Part shown: positions 7,089 to 15,539 of the stretch, in pieces | Position numbering within the stretch: position 1 is the stretch's first letter | Layout of the letters: each line of letters starts with the position of its first letter | From: Pseudomonadota bacterium | Lineage (GTDB): Bacteria > Desulfobacterota > Desulfobacteria > Desulfobacterales > JAHIVH01 | Assembly (NCBI GenBank): GCA_018816735.1 | Contig: JAHIVH010000054.1 | Location: 124,001-188,000 of the forward strand | DNA: 64,000 nt | Direction: 5' to 3' | Translations under genes and position numbers: made by a program | The notes under the pieces: model-generated | Told to the model about the DNA's origin: nothing | The model's input: the letters and a program-made list of their open reading frames with translations, nothing else | The model's database searches: none

Positions 7089-7933
7089 AAAAATGAAGCC
7101 GGATTTTCGTGATATGATTTTGTCTTTCCGGTGATAGGACATGTGAATTCAAGGGCATGCGCAAACAGTTTCAATCCATCCTTATTTTTATTTCCCTTGC
7201 CATATCTGGGATCTCCCATGACCGGGCAGCCGATCATGTCAAAATGGCGTCTGATCTGGTGGAACCGCCCGGTATCGAGACAGATGTCCACCAGGGAAAC
7301 ATCTTTTGAAGGATCATGCCGGATCGTTCTGAATCGGGTGAGTGCCCGTTTCCCATCCAGTGAAAAAGAGATTTCTCCCATATCTTCCATGTGACCGGGA
7401 TGTCCCTTGACCATTGCCAAGTATGTTTTTTTGATGCGCCTTTCCTGAAAAAGAGAGGAAAGGGCGGCAGCAGCCTTTTTTGAGTGAGCCAGAAGGATCA
7501 GACCGGCTGTTTCCCGGTCCAGCCGGTTGACCGGAAATACAGGCCGTTTGTTCTCAAAAAAAAGCTCTGCCTGGCGCAGCACAGATGCATGATCGCCATA
7601 AAGGGTTCCCTGGCTCATGAGGCCTGACGGTTTGAACCAGACACTGTAATGTTTTTCGTCCTTGATGCATGTTCCTTTTTCAGGCACGATATCGAGGAGC
7701 GCCTCATCATAGTAAAGTTCTACTACGGCGCCAGATTCGGGTAGGGTCGATGCCCGTCTGATCCTTTTTTGTTTGTTTTGTTTTTTTATCCATACAGCGC
7801 CCTTGGTCATGGCATCCTTGATTTTTGTTTTGGATATGCCCGATGCCAGGCAAAGAAGATCAGAAACGGTTGCGTTTTGAGATCGATCCACTGAAATTTT
7901 ATAAATGGTTCCCGGCATGATATTCGTTCCCAT
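7046..7933 (-). CDS. RluA-family pseudouridine synthase
   Basis: This is a 295-residue enzyme that isomerises uridine to pseudouridine in rRNA or tRNA. The catalytic motif is 'NRLDRETAG' near residue 138 (catalytic Asp), with 'GRFHQIRRHF' and 'GDPRYG' further on, all hallmarks of the RluA/RsuA superfamily. The N-terminal region (about 15-85) is S4-like and basic (KKQNKQKRIRR). Two starts are possible, ATG 7933 and ATG 7918. The second has a GGGA sequence upstream and may be the real one. The RNA target cannot be read from sequence. It is a single gene on the minus strand, convergent with the DsbA relic. Confidence 0.88.
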   Translation of the reverse strand: MGTNIMPGTIYKISVDRSQNATVSDLLCLASGISKTKIKDAMTKGAVWIKKQNKQKRIRRASTLPESGAVVELYYDEALLDIVPEKGTCIKDEKHYSVWFKPSGLMSQGTLYGDHASVLRQAELFFENKRPVFPVNRLDRETAGLILLAHSKKAAAALSSLFQERRIKKTYLAMVKGHPGHMEDMGEISFSLDGKRALTRFRTIRHDPSKDVSLVDICLDTGRFHQIRRHFDMIGCPVMGDPRYGKGNKNKDGLKLFAHALEFTCPITGKTKSYHENPASFFQEGLTSPLSASTD

Positions 7934-8106
7934 GTATTCAAAAATGAGAATTTAAATGAAAAACATGGGATAATCAATGAAAACCATTTTTTTGGATATT
8001 TGGTGTTGAAAGATCGCATAATAATGATGTATGTATTTTTTTTAAAAGGCCAGCGTAATTATCAATCCCCGGTTAATTAATGATCATTTATTCATCAGGA
8101 GGGCGT

Positions 8107-9768
8107 ATGACAGAAGTAATTATGGGTTTTCCGTCAACATCTCAGAACAACTATCAACTGAATGTCATGAACATCATGAGGCAGGCAGTTAAAAGTTATG
8201 GGCGTCAGGAAGTTGTGTATCACACGCCGGCAGGCAAGTTCAGGTATACGTATAAAGACGCTTATATAAGGATGAAAAAGCTCGCCAATGCCATCCGGAA
8301 AATCGGCGGTGACATTGGAGACAGAATCGGGGTGATGGACTGGAATTCCCATCGCCAGTATGAAATGTATTTCGGGATTCCCGGTACGGGCAGTGTGATT
8401 CTGCTGTTGAATATCCGCCTGTCACCAACCGATCTGAGCTATGTGGTGAATCATTCCGGTGCGAAATTTATCGTGGTGGATGAAACCCTTCTGCCCATGG
8501 TGGAGGCCATCGCTCCCATGTGCGAATCGGTCAAAGGCTATATCATTACAACGGACAAACCGATTTCGGAAATCAATACCAAGCTTTCCCCTGTCTACGG
8601 TTATGAAGAATTACTGAACGCGGCCGACGAGGATTTCAAGTGGCCGATACTTGACGAAAAATCAGCCTATGGCGCATGCTATACAACCGGTACGACCGGG
8701 CGCCCCAAAGGGGTTTATTACTCTCACCGGAATATTTATCTGCATGCCATGGCAGTGGCGCTAAGCGGTGGGATGAGCGTCAAAGACTGTTACTATCAAC
8801 TCGTCCCCATGTTTCATGCCATGGGTTGGGGCGGGCCGCATGCAGCGATGATGGTGGGCGCGAAATACGTGCTGCCGGGCATGTACAATATCATGGATTT
8901 GGGAAGTCTTGCAGAGCCGCTAGTATCGGAACATGTGACTGTGGCTGCGGGCGCGCCGGCTCTTCTTATGCCTATGCTCGAATATTTGCGAAAACTCGAT
9001 AAAAAGCCCGACCTTTCAAACACCAAATTCCTGTGCGGGGCAACCGAGCCATCCATTTCCATGATGAAAGCGTATCAGGAACTGACAGGTACGGAAATCG
9101 TTCATGCATATGGCGCCACGGAAACCACACCACTGGTATGCGGAAACACCATTAAACCTTGGCTTGAAAATGAACTGACCGAAGACCAGAAATGGGATCT
9201 GAAACGGAAACAGGGATTGGCCGCTGTTGGTCTGGATATCAAAATTGTGGATGCAGAAGAAAACGAGCTTCCCCGGGACGGAAAATCACCTGGAGAGATT
9301 CTGATCAGAGGCCCATGGATCACGGGCAGTTATTATAACGCGCCGGGTTCTGAAGATAACTTCACCACAGATGGTTTCTGGAAAAGCGGTGATGCGGGAA
9401 CCATTGATGAGGAAGGATATCTGAAAATCACGGACAGGGTCAAGGATCTGATCAAAAGTGGCGGGGAGTGGATTTCATCTGTGGATATGGAAAATGAAAT
9501 TCTTGCATTTCCAAAGGTTCTGGAAGCTGCGGTAACAGGCGTTCAGCATCCCAAATGGGAGGAACGACCGGTTGCCCTTGTGGTTCCCAGACCTGAGCAC
9601 AAGGATAAAATCACATCAGATGATATCAGAAATCATCTGGCGAAAAAATTTGCCAAGTGGCAGTTGCCGGAAAAAGTCGTTTTTGTGGATGAAATACCCA
9701 AAACCAGTGTGGGCAAGGCAAACAAGAAAGCCATACGAGACACATATAAGGATATCTATCAGGCCTGA
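8107..9768 (+). CDS. AMP-forming acyl-CoA ligase (long/medium-chain fatty acid--CoA ligase)
   Basis: This is a 553-residue member of the ANL superfamily, which activates a carboxylic acid with ATP and forms the CoA thioester. The P-loop-like motif 'YTTGTTGRPKG' is near residue 190, 'GATE' is near 340, 'KSGDAGTIDEEGYLKITDR' spans the hinge near 430-450, and the catalytic C-terminal Lys lies in 'TSVGKANKK'. The start is ATG 8107, preceded by a perfect AGGAGG at five bases. The frame extends nine codons further upstream to 8080 without a ribosome binding site. It is monocistronic: a terminator hairpin follows at 9782. The lack of a signal peptide puts it in the cytoplasm. A fatty acid or aromatic acid substrate is likely. 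Confidence 0.9.
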   Translation: MTEVIMGFPSTSQNNYQLNVMNIMRQAVKSYGRQEVVYHTPAGKFRYTYKDAYIRMKKLANAIRKIGGDIGDRIGVMDWNSHRQYEMYFGIPGTGSVILLLNIRLSPTDLSYVVNHSGAKFIVVDETLLPMVEAIAPMCESVKGYIITTDKPISEINTKLSPVYGYEELLNAADEDFKWPILDEKSAYGACYTTGTTGRPKGVYYSHRNIYLHAMAVALSGGMSVKDCYYQLVPMFHAMGWGGPHAAMMVGAKYVLPGMYNIMDLGSLAEPLVSEHVTVAAGAPALLMPMLEYLRKLDKKPDLSNTKFLCGATEPSISMMKAYQELTGTEIVHAYGATETTPLVCGNTIKPWLENELTEDQKWDLKRKQGLAAVGLDIKIVDAEENELPRDGKSPGEILIRGPWITGSYYNAPGSEDNFTTDGFWKSGDAGTIDEEGYLKITDRVKDLIKSGGEWISSVDMENEILAFPKVLEAAVTGVQHPKWEERPVALVVPRPEHKDKITSDDIRNHLAKKFAKWQLPEKVVFVDEIPKTSVGKANKKAIRDTYKDIYQA

Positions 9769-9781
9769 CACTTGAAAAATT

Positions 9782-9827
9782 AAAAGCCCTTTTTTTAATA
9801 ATGATGTTTTGAAAAAGGGGCTTTTTT
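9782..9827 (+). terminator. Intrinsic terminator after acyl-CoA ligase gene
   Basis: Inverted repeat AAAAGCCC-TTTTTT / AAAAAGGGGCTTTTTT with one bulged base, ending in a T run, 14 bases after the ligase stop codon. Confidence 0.8.
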
Positions 9828-9949
9828 AATGAATCGCCCAAACAAATGTTGAAGATATCATGAATACTCGATATTGTTTTGGCAAGAAAAATGAATTCTG
9901 GCTTCTTGTATATTGCACAGGTGGAATCCATAATAACAGAGGTGAAAAC

Positions 9950-10135
9950 ATGAAAAAAATATTTATATCGATGGTCATTTTTACCGTTGTTTGCGGATTG
10001 GTTTCCTGTCAGTCCACAAAAAAGCAAAAGGATATTTACGAAAATCAATTAAGAAAAAACGACGAAAATTACGATCCCAACTCACCCCTCAACAAAGAGC
10101 ACGATCCCTATAGCTTTGATCATCTGCAGAAATAA
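9950..10135 (+). CDS. Small lipoprotein of unknown function
   Basis: This is a 61-residue product with a classic lipoprotein signal: MKK, a hydrophobic core, and lipobox GLVSC with Cys20 as the lipidation site. The mature part (41 residues) is highly charged and ends in an Asp/Pro-rich segment (DPNSPLNKEHDPYSFDH). A ribosome binding site (GAGGTG) precedes ATG 9950. A longer frame upstream (from 9860) lacks such a site and would bury the signal peptide. I do not recognise the family. It stands alone between the ligase terminator and the BKACE operon. Confidence 0.65.
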   Translation: MKKIFISMVIFTVVCGLVSCQSTKKQKDIYENQLRKNDENYDPNSPLNKEHDPYSFDHLQK

Positions 10136-10396
10136 TACGATTTTACGAAACCTCACAATTCCTCATCAGCATGGCTTTGGGGGTATGAATGAGCTGTCGG
10201 GACTGACCCCAGAAAGCCGATGATAATATTAAAGCTATAACTTTTTGTAATTGTAAATAATAAAGGCATTTAGCCTATTTTCGCATTTCGCGATTCTGGA
10301 GAGTGTTGAGGGTTGTTATATTATTGAATTAGATTCAATAGAAAAATTGTATTCAAAAAAAGATTGACATTCAAAATCATTTTCAGGTATGACTCA
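10136..10396. other. Non-coding region upstream of the BKACE operon
   Basis: No gene is seen. A TTGACA hexamer at 10362-10367 could be a -35 element. The best -10-like hexamer (TATGAC, 10388-10393) sits 20 bases away, which is longer than ideal, so I do not call a firm promoter. Two palindromes just downstream are listed separately. Confidence 0.4.
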
Positions 10397-10409
10397 TCAC
10401 ATAATGTGA
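10397..10409. promoter_or_regulatory. Perfect 13-bp palindrome TCACATAATGTGA (candidate operator)
   Basis: Half sites TCACAT and ATGTGA flank a single central base. The site lies 134 bases upstream of the BKACE start. The half sites have the opposite order to CRP sites (TGTGA..TCACA). The same TCACAT/ATGTGA halves, with a wider spacer, occur upstream of the XRE-cupin gene at 23550-23568. Confidence 0.4.
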
Positions 10410-10424
10410 CAGGCCTTTACGTGA

Positions 10425-10441
10425 AAGTGAAACATTCACTT
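10425..10441. promoter_or_regulatory. Perfect inverted repeat AAGTGAA-ACA-TTCACTT (candidate operator)
   Basis: A 7-3-7 palindrome lies 102 bases upstream of the BKACE start codon and 16 bases after the TCACATAATGTGA palindrome. It is suitable for a dimeric repressor or activator of the carboxylate operon. The regulator is not identifiable here. Confidence 0.4.
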
Positions 10442-10543
10442 GAAAAATAAAGTCTTTAAATGATACGTGGATCATATTGAAAAATTCCCGGTGTCAATTA
10501 AACATCACATTAAATCATGAAAACGGAAAAAAGGAGGATGGAT

Positions 10544-11404
10544 ATGGCAGGCAAAGTCATCATTACAGCAGCACTTTCAGGGGCGGGTACCTTTAAAAAC
10601 AATAATCCGGCCGTTCCCTATTCAAAAGAGGAATTTGCGGAAGAATCTGCAAAATGCTACAAAGCTGGCGCATCCATGGTGCATGTTCACGCGCGCCTGG
10701 AAGACGGGATGCCCACCCATGATGTGGATATTATTCGTGCAACCCATGATGCAATCAAAGAAAAAACACCGGAACTGATCGTCAATTTGAGTTCTGCGGT
10801 GGGCATGGGAAAAACCGCCGAACAGCGCATCGAACAGATTATCAAGATCAAACCTGAAATGGCTTCCTTAAATACCAACACCATGAATTTTGGTATTGTA
10901 GACAGAAAGTCAGGCACGATTTTAATCGATTATGTGTTCGAAAATACATTTACCATGCTTCAGAATTTTGGAAAATCCATGGAAGAAAACGGTGTCAAGC
11001 CGGAAGTCGAACTTTATGACATGGGCGGACTGGATAATGTCATTCTCGTTATGAAACAGGGCTTTTTTACAAATCCGATCAACTTCAATTTTGTATGGGG
11101 AGTTGCCGGTGGACAAAAATTCAGGCCGGACGCGTTTGTCGCCATGAAGAATGCACTGCCGCCGAATTCAAACTATACAACCTGCGGCGTGGGTAATGAC
11201 GAGTTCCCCGCAATCATGCAATCCTGCCTGATGGGTGGTCATATGAGGGTTGGCCTTGAAGATAATGTCAGAACACCCACCGGTGAAATGGCGAAAGGCA
11301 GCTACGAGCTCGTTGAATGGGCAGTAAGAGTGGCGGAAATCATGGGCAGGGAAGTGGCTACGCCCGATGAAGCCAGAGAAATAATGGGACTTAAAAAAAG
11401 ATAA
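10544..11404 (+). CDS. Beta-keto acid cleavage enzyme (BKACE / 3-keto-5-aminohexanoate cleavage family)
   Basis: This is a 286-residue TIM-barrel enzyme of the BKACE family (formerly DUF849). Members condense a beta-keto acid with acetyl-CoA and cleave it to acetoacetate plus a CoA ester. The N-terminal block 'ITAALSGAGT...NPAVPY' and the Zn-binding His pair in 'MVHVHAR' (His47, His49) are clear. 'GGHMRVGLEDN' near residue 235 carries the Glu expected to complete the metal site. ATG 10544 is chosen because AGGAGG lies six bases upstream; ATG 10517 would put that site inside the gene. It heads an operon with a two-subunit CoA-transferase, which suggests catabolism of a beta-keto acid (candidates: lysine-derived 3-keto-5-aminohexanoate, dehydrocarnitine, adipate-type keto acids). 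Confidence 0.9.
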   Translation: MAGKVIITAALSGAGTFKNNNPAVPYSKEEFAEESAKCYKAGASMVHVHARLEDGMPTHDVDIIRATHDAIKEKTPELIVNLSSAVGMGKTAEQRIEQIIKIKPEMASLNTNTMNFGIVDRKSGTILIDYVFENTFTMLQNFGKSMEENGVKPEVELYDMGGLDNVILVMKQGFFTNPINFNFVWGVAGGQKFRPDAFVAMKNALPPNSNYTTCGVGNDEFPAIMQSCLMGGHMRVGLEDNVRTPTGEMAKGSYELVEWAVRVAEIMGREVATPDEAREIMGLKKR

Positions 11405-11437
11405 CTGAATAGATGATTTTTATAGAAGGAGGCTCAT

Positions 11438-12427
11438 TTGAACACCGTTGAAGCAGGCCAGGGAGTCTTGTTTACCGATCCTGATCCGGATAAGGCCAGA
11501 CAATTTTTCAGGACCAAAAACAGAAAAATGATCCGCAAGGTCATGGAACTCAAAGATGCGATTGAGAAGTTTGTTCATGATGGGGATTATCTTGCCATAG
11601 GCGGTTTTGGGGCAAACCGGACGCCTATGGCCGCATGCCATGAAATAGTAAGGCAGGGTAGAAAAAATATGGGGTTTGCCGGGCATACGGCAACCCATGA
11701 CATGGAAGTTTTAAGTGCAGGAGAAGTCTACAACAGACTTGATGTGGCTTATGTGATTGGTCTTGAGGCCCGAGGGTTGTCAGCCTGTTCGAGAAAGTAT
11801 GTAGAAAGCGGTAAGGTAGAAGTAACCGAGTGGACCAATTACAGTCTGACCGCGCGGCTAAAAGCAGCAGCTATGGGTGTTCCATTCGTTCCCACAAGAA
11901 ACGTAATGGGCACAGATACATTTAAGGAGAGTGCCTCAAAAATTGTGGAATGCCCGTATACGGGGAAAAAAGTTGTTTTGATGCCGGCGCTTTACCCGGA
12001 TGTATCCGTCATTCATGTTCATGAATGCGATGTTTACGGGAATGCAAGGTTCAAAGGCATCGCCGTATCTGATATTGACCTGGCCAATGCGACCAAGCGC
12101 CTGATTATCACGACGGAAAGACTGGTCAATCATGATGAAATCGCAAGAGACCCGTCTTCTACCCGTATCCCTTATTTTCTGGTAGATGCGGTATGTGAAG
12201 TTCCTTTTGGGGCTTACCCGGGCACCATGCCTTATGAATATTTTTCAGATGAGGTTCATCTGAAGGAATGGCTCGCTGTGGAAAAAGACCCGGATGAATT
12301 TAAAGCATTCTTGCAGAAAAATATTTTCGGGTGCAAGGATCACGAGGGTTACATTGCCGTTAACGGTGGCGCAAAGAAAATGCGGGACTTGAGAGCAAAA
12401 GAACTGCTTTTGTCAAGGGAGGTCTGA
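11438..12427 (+). CDS. CoA-transferase subunit A (glutaconate CoA-transferase-like)
   Basis: This is a 329-residue class I CoA-transferase alpha subunit. An N-terminal 'DGDYLAIGGFGANRTP' and a later 'HECDVYGNARFKGI' match the GctA/PcaI-type fold. The start is TTG 11438 with AAGGAGG five bases upstream; no ATG fits that site. It sits 33 bases after the BKACE gene and 2 bases before the beta subunit, so the three are translated from one message. It should move CoA between two carboxylates to feed or recycle the BKACE reaction. The first 35 residues precede the conserved fold and look family-specific. Confidence 0.88.
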   Translation: MNTVEAGQGVLFTDPDPDKARQFFRTKNRKMIRKVMELKDAIEKFVHDGDYLAIGGFGANRTPMAACHEIVRQGRKNMGFAGHTATHDMEVLSAGEVYNRLDVAYVIGLEARGLSACSRKYVESGKVEVTEWTNYSLTARLKAAAMGVPFVPTRNVMGTDTFKESASKIVECPYTGKKVVLMPALYPDVSVIHVHECDVYGNARFKGIAVSDIDLANATKRLIITTERLVNHDEIARDPSSTRIPYFLVDAVCEVPFGAYPGTMPYEYFSDEVHLKEWLAVEKDPDEFKAFLQKNIFGCKDHEGYIAVNGGAKKMRDLRAKELLLSREV

Positions 12428-12429
12428 TC

Positions 12430-13197
12430 ATGGCGGATTTTAATACAATGGAACTGATGATATCTATAGCTGCAAGAGAACTGGAAAATGGTGCCTCGGT
12501 TGGCGTTGGAACGGGCGCCCCTTGTGCGGCCGCCATGCTTGCCCAGAAAACCGCATCGCCTGATCTTGTGATCATGTTTGAAGCAGGCGGCATCCGCCCC
12601 AGGCTTCCTGAAATGCCAATATCCGTGGGAGATTCAAGGACGTTTTATAAAGCGTCCATGGCTGGCAGCATGGGCGATGCCATGGAAGCCTGCTCAAGGG
12701 GATTTGTGGATTATACATTTTTAGGTGGCGCTCAGATCGACATATATGGAAATTTGAATTCTACCGTAATTGGTGATCACAAAAAACCCAAGGTCAGATT
12801 TCCAGGAAGCGGCGGGGCAAACGATTTTGCATCCTTCTGCTGGAAAATGATGGTCATGACGCCTCAGAATACCAAGCGCTTTGTTGAAAAGCTGGACTTT
12901 CTGACAACACCTGGCTGGCTTGAAGGGGGAAATTCCAGAATGGAATCCGGCCTGCCGGAAGGCACCGGGCCATACAAAATTATTACAGACATGGCGATTA
13001 TGGATTTTGAGCCTGAGTCCAAAAGAATGCGGGTGATCTCCATTCATCCCGGGCATTCATTTGAAAATGTTCAGGAGAATTGTGGCTTTCAGCTTTTGAA
13101 AGCCGGTCATATCGAACAAACCGCTCCTCCAACAGACGAAGAGTTGCGTTTGTTACGAGAAGAAATTGATCCATACCGGTATGTTATCGGAAGGTGA
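12430..13197 (+). CDS. CoA-transferase subunit B (glutaconate CoA-transferase-like)
   Basis: This is a 255-residue beta subunit of a class I CoA-transferase. 'FEAGGIRP' near residue 50 carries the Glu that forms the gamma-glutamyl-CoA thioester in this family. 'GGAQIDIYGNLNST' and 'GSGGAND' are further signature stretches. It starts 2 bases after the alpha subunit stop, with ribosome binding site GGGAGG inside that gene's end. It forms a heteromer with the preceding subunit. A long inverted repeat 40 bases downstream closes the operon. Confidence 0.88.
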   Translation: MADFNTMELMISIAARELENGASVGVGTGAPCAAAMLAQKTASPDLVIMFEAGGIRPRLPEMPISVGDSRTFYKASMAGSMGDAMEACSRGFVDYTFLGGAQIDIYGNLNSTVIGDHKKPKVRFPGSGGANDFASFCWKMMVMTPQNTKRFVEKLDFLTTPGWLEGGNSRMESGLPEGTGPYKIITDMAIMDFEPESKRMRVISIHPGHSFENVQENCGFQLLKAGHIEQTAPPTDEELRLLREEIDPYRYVIGR

Positions 13198-13236
13198 TTT
13201 TTGAAATATGCGCATGTGTTAATTCTCTTATAAAAA

Positions 13237-13273
13237 GTGCCCGGATAAAAAACAGGATTTTTTGTTCGGGCAC
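13237..13273 (+). terminator. Hairpin after CoA-transferase operon
   Basis: GTGCCCG pairs with CGGGCAC, and an inner A6/T6 stem encloses the loop CAGGA. There is no T run after the outer stem, so it is a probable but not textbook terminator. Confidence 0.5.
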
Positions 13274-13687
13274 CCAATCCATCCTCTCTGAAATCATCCC
13301 AACATTTTTTTTTGCTCCTGTTAAAGTTATTCTTTACTCTGAAAAATAGATGGTGTATTTTGTGTTTCATCAATGTTTCCCTACCAAGAAGCGTTACCTG
13401 TAAAACGGAAGGAGAGGGTGTAAGGGGGGATTTTGGGATAGAAAGAAAAAGCGCATAAAGAAGAAGGTTTCACCCGACCGGACGCGTTTTTTTCAGAACC
13501 AATGCCACCCATAACAAAATCAAGATAATTAGTAAATGGTTGAAGAACAGGCTTTGTGCCGCCTCTGATATTATCTTCAGGGGCAAGTGCATATTAAGTC
13601 TGAATTAAATATAGCGTGCCCGGACATATTTGAAGAGTATTGTTCAGGTACAAAAGACGTCAAACACATATTTCAAGGAGAAGAAAA
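13274..13687. other. Non-coding region before the KamA-like operon
   Basis: No gene and no convincing promoter hexamers or palindromes are seen. The last bases hold the ribosome binding site AAGGAG of the aminomutase gene. Confidence 0.5.
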
Positions 13688-15025
13688 ATGTTTAATTCAT
13701 CAGATATAGGTGCCATTAATGTCCAGCTGGAATCGGATAACGATGACGAGCCTCCTGGCTCTGCTGTCGAGGTCCCCCTTGACGATTACCACGAAAGGTC
13801 GAACCTCATCATCCCTTCCAAACGCATTTCCCCTTTAATATCAAATACATCCAAACAATTAAAAAGCAAATCCAATACATTTCGTAAAACGTTTTATCCA
13901 GGTATTACGAATAAAGAATGGAATGACTGGCACTGGCAGGTTAAAAATTGCATTACCCGGCCTGAGCATCTGAAACGGTTCCTTACGCTCACAGCAGAAG
14001 AAGATGCATATTTTGCCCGCTCCATGTCTGAGCTGCCATTAAAAATTACACCTTATTATATGAGCCTTCTTTGTGGTTTGCCTTTCGATCATTCGCTAAG
14101 AAAAACCGTTGTGCCAACCATACATGAATGGTTCAAGTCTCCTTGTGAAGAAAACGACCCCTTAAACGAAGATTCCCAAAGTCCGGTCCATGGTTTGGTG
14201 CATCGATATCCGGACCGCGTTTTGCTTCTGGTTCTGGATTTCTGCGCGACTTACTGCCGCTATTGCACCCGGTCAAGAGTGGTTGGTAAAGGATCGATTC
14301 ATCCCAAAAAATCACGTCTGGAGATGGCCATCGATTATATCCGGAATACCCCAGCTATCCGTGATGTCCTTCTCTCCGGAGGAGACCCGCTTCTTTTGAG
14401 TGACGACCGGCTGGAATGGATCTTAAAGCAGCTTCGGGATATTCCTCATGTGGAAATCATCCGGATTGGCACCAAGGTTCCTTCCGTACTTCCCCAGCGC
14501 ATCACTCCCAAACTGGTTCGTATGTTGAAGAAATATCATCCCCTATGGATGAGCCTGCATTTTGTGCATCCTGAAGAATGCACAGACGTTTCGTTAAAGG
14601 CATGCAAGTTGTTGGCAGAGGCGGGCATTCCCTTAGGTTCCCAAACGGTTCTTTTAAAAGGGGTGAATGATTCGGTGGAAACCATGAAATCCCTGATGCA
14701 CAAACTGATGCAGATGCGTGTTCGACCCTATTATCTGTATCAGTGTGACCTTGTTTCCGGAACGAGTCATTTCAGAACATCCGTTCAACAAGGCATGGAT
14801 ATTATAAGAGGCCTGAGAGGGCATACCAGCGGTTATGCCATACCCAATTATGTGATTGATGCACCGGGTGGCGGCGGTAAAATTCCTGTTATGCCGAATT
14901 ATATCGTTGAGCATGAGAAGGACGGATTGACCCTTTCCAATTATGCCAATAAACGGTTTTATTATCCAGGTTCGCTGGATGAGGTGCCTGGCCTTGAGCC
15001 CACCATGGAGGTTCACTGTGTCTGA
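13688..15025 (+). CDS. KamA-family radical SAM enzyme (lysine 2,3-aminomutase-like)
   Basis: This is a 445-residue radical SAM/PLP enzyme. The [4Fe-4S] cysteines are Cys186, Cys190 and Cys193 (CATYCRYC), followed by 'SGGDPLLL'. 'APGGGGK' carries the PLP lysine (Lys398). Asp354 (YQCD) and Asp391 (VIDAP) correspond to the two aspartates that bind the distal amino group of lysine in lysine 2,3-aminomutase; glutamate mutases change them. Lysine to beta-lysine is therefore the best guess. About 60 N-terminal residues are acidic and not conserved in my memory of the family. ATG 13688 follows AAGGAG. It leads a four-gene overlapping operon with a YkgJ protein and two ATP-grasp ligases, so beta-lysine is probably a building block rather than a catabolite. 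Confidence 0.88.
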   Translation: MFNSSDIGAINVQLESDNDDEPPGSAVEVPLDDYHERSNLIIPSKRISPLISNTSKQLKSKSNTFRKTFYPGITNKEWNDWHWQVKNCITRPEHLKRFLTLTAEEDAYFARSMSELPLKITPYYMSLLCGLPFDHSLRKTVVPTIHEWFKSPCEENDPLNEDSQSPVHGLVHRYPDRVLLLVLDFCATYCRYCTRSRVVGKGSIHPKKSRLEMAIDYIRNTPAIRDVLLSGGDPLLLSDDRLEWILKQLRDIPHVEIIRIGTKVPSVLPQRITPKLVRMLKKYHPLWMSLHFVHPEECTDVSLKACKLLAEAGIPLGSQTVLLKGVNDSVETMKSLMHKLMQMRVRPYYLYQCDLVSGTSHFRTSVQQGMDIIRGLRGHTSGYAIPNYVIDAPGGGGKIPVMPNYIVEHEKDGLTLSNYANKRFYYPGSLDEVPGLEPTMEVHCV

Positions 15026-15539
15026 AAAAAAACATATATGTGCGCAGTGTGCAGGAAAGGGCCCCACATGTTGCGAAGGAAATGGCCGGGACATTTTTGT
15101 CACCCGCGGTGATGTGAAACGGATCAGTATGGTTGTCCAGGATAAGGATTTCTATGAATTTCGAAAGCCAGTCAACCATGATTATCTGGATATGGATGAT
15201 CCGGTCTGGACGGCTCATGTTTTCAGGAAAGACCAAACCCGCCGTGTCATCAGGCTGAATTCATCAGGAAAATGCAAGTTTTTAAATGCGAACGGATGCA
15301 TGCTGCCCACTCATATTCGTCCTTTGATTTGTCGTCTTTTCCCGTATCAATACAGCGAATCCGGGTTGTATGATGAATTGGCAGATGAGTGCCCGAAAGA
15401 TTTTCTTTCAAGCGGGGAGACCCTTGTTCAGGCAATCGGCATCAACAGGGAAGACGCTTTGGCATGGCATCAAACCTTATATCAGGAAATTTTATGGGAG
15501 AAAGAAGATGATGAATTTGAACATCGGACTCACTTATGA
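15018..15539 (+). CDS. YkgJ-family cysteine-cluster protein
   Basis: This is a 173-residue protein with cysteines arranged as HICAQC...GPTCC near residues 7-18 and GKCKFLNANGC...RPLICRLFPY near 85-110, the pattern of the YkgJ (Fe-S or Zn) cluster family. Its biochemical role is unknown. GTG 15018 is chosen because GGAGG lies six bases upstream; this overlaps the KamA-like gene by 8 bases and means translational coupling. Its end overlaps the next ligase by 32 bases. It may be an electron donor, metal carrier or assembly factor for the radical SAM enzyme (inference from context only). Confidence 0.8.
   Translation: MSEKKHICAQCAGKGPTCCEGNGRDIFVTRGDVKRISMVVQDKDFYEFRKPVNHDYLDMDDPVWTAHVFRKDQTRRVIRLNSSGKCKFLNANGCMLPTHIRPLICRLFPYQYSESGLYDELADECPKDFLSSGETLVQAIGINREDALAWHQTLYQEILWEKEDDEFEHRTHL

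Noticed and set aside
10397-10409. CRP/FNR binding site
   Set aside because: CRP needs TGTGA-N6-TCACA. Here the halves are in the opposite order with a one-base spacer.
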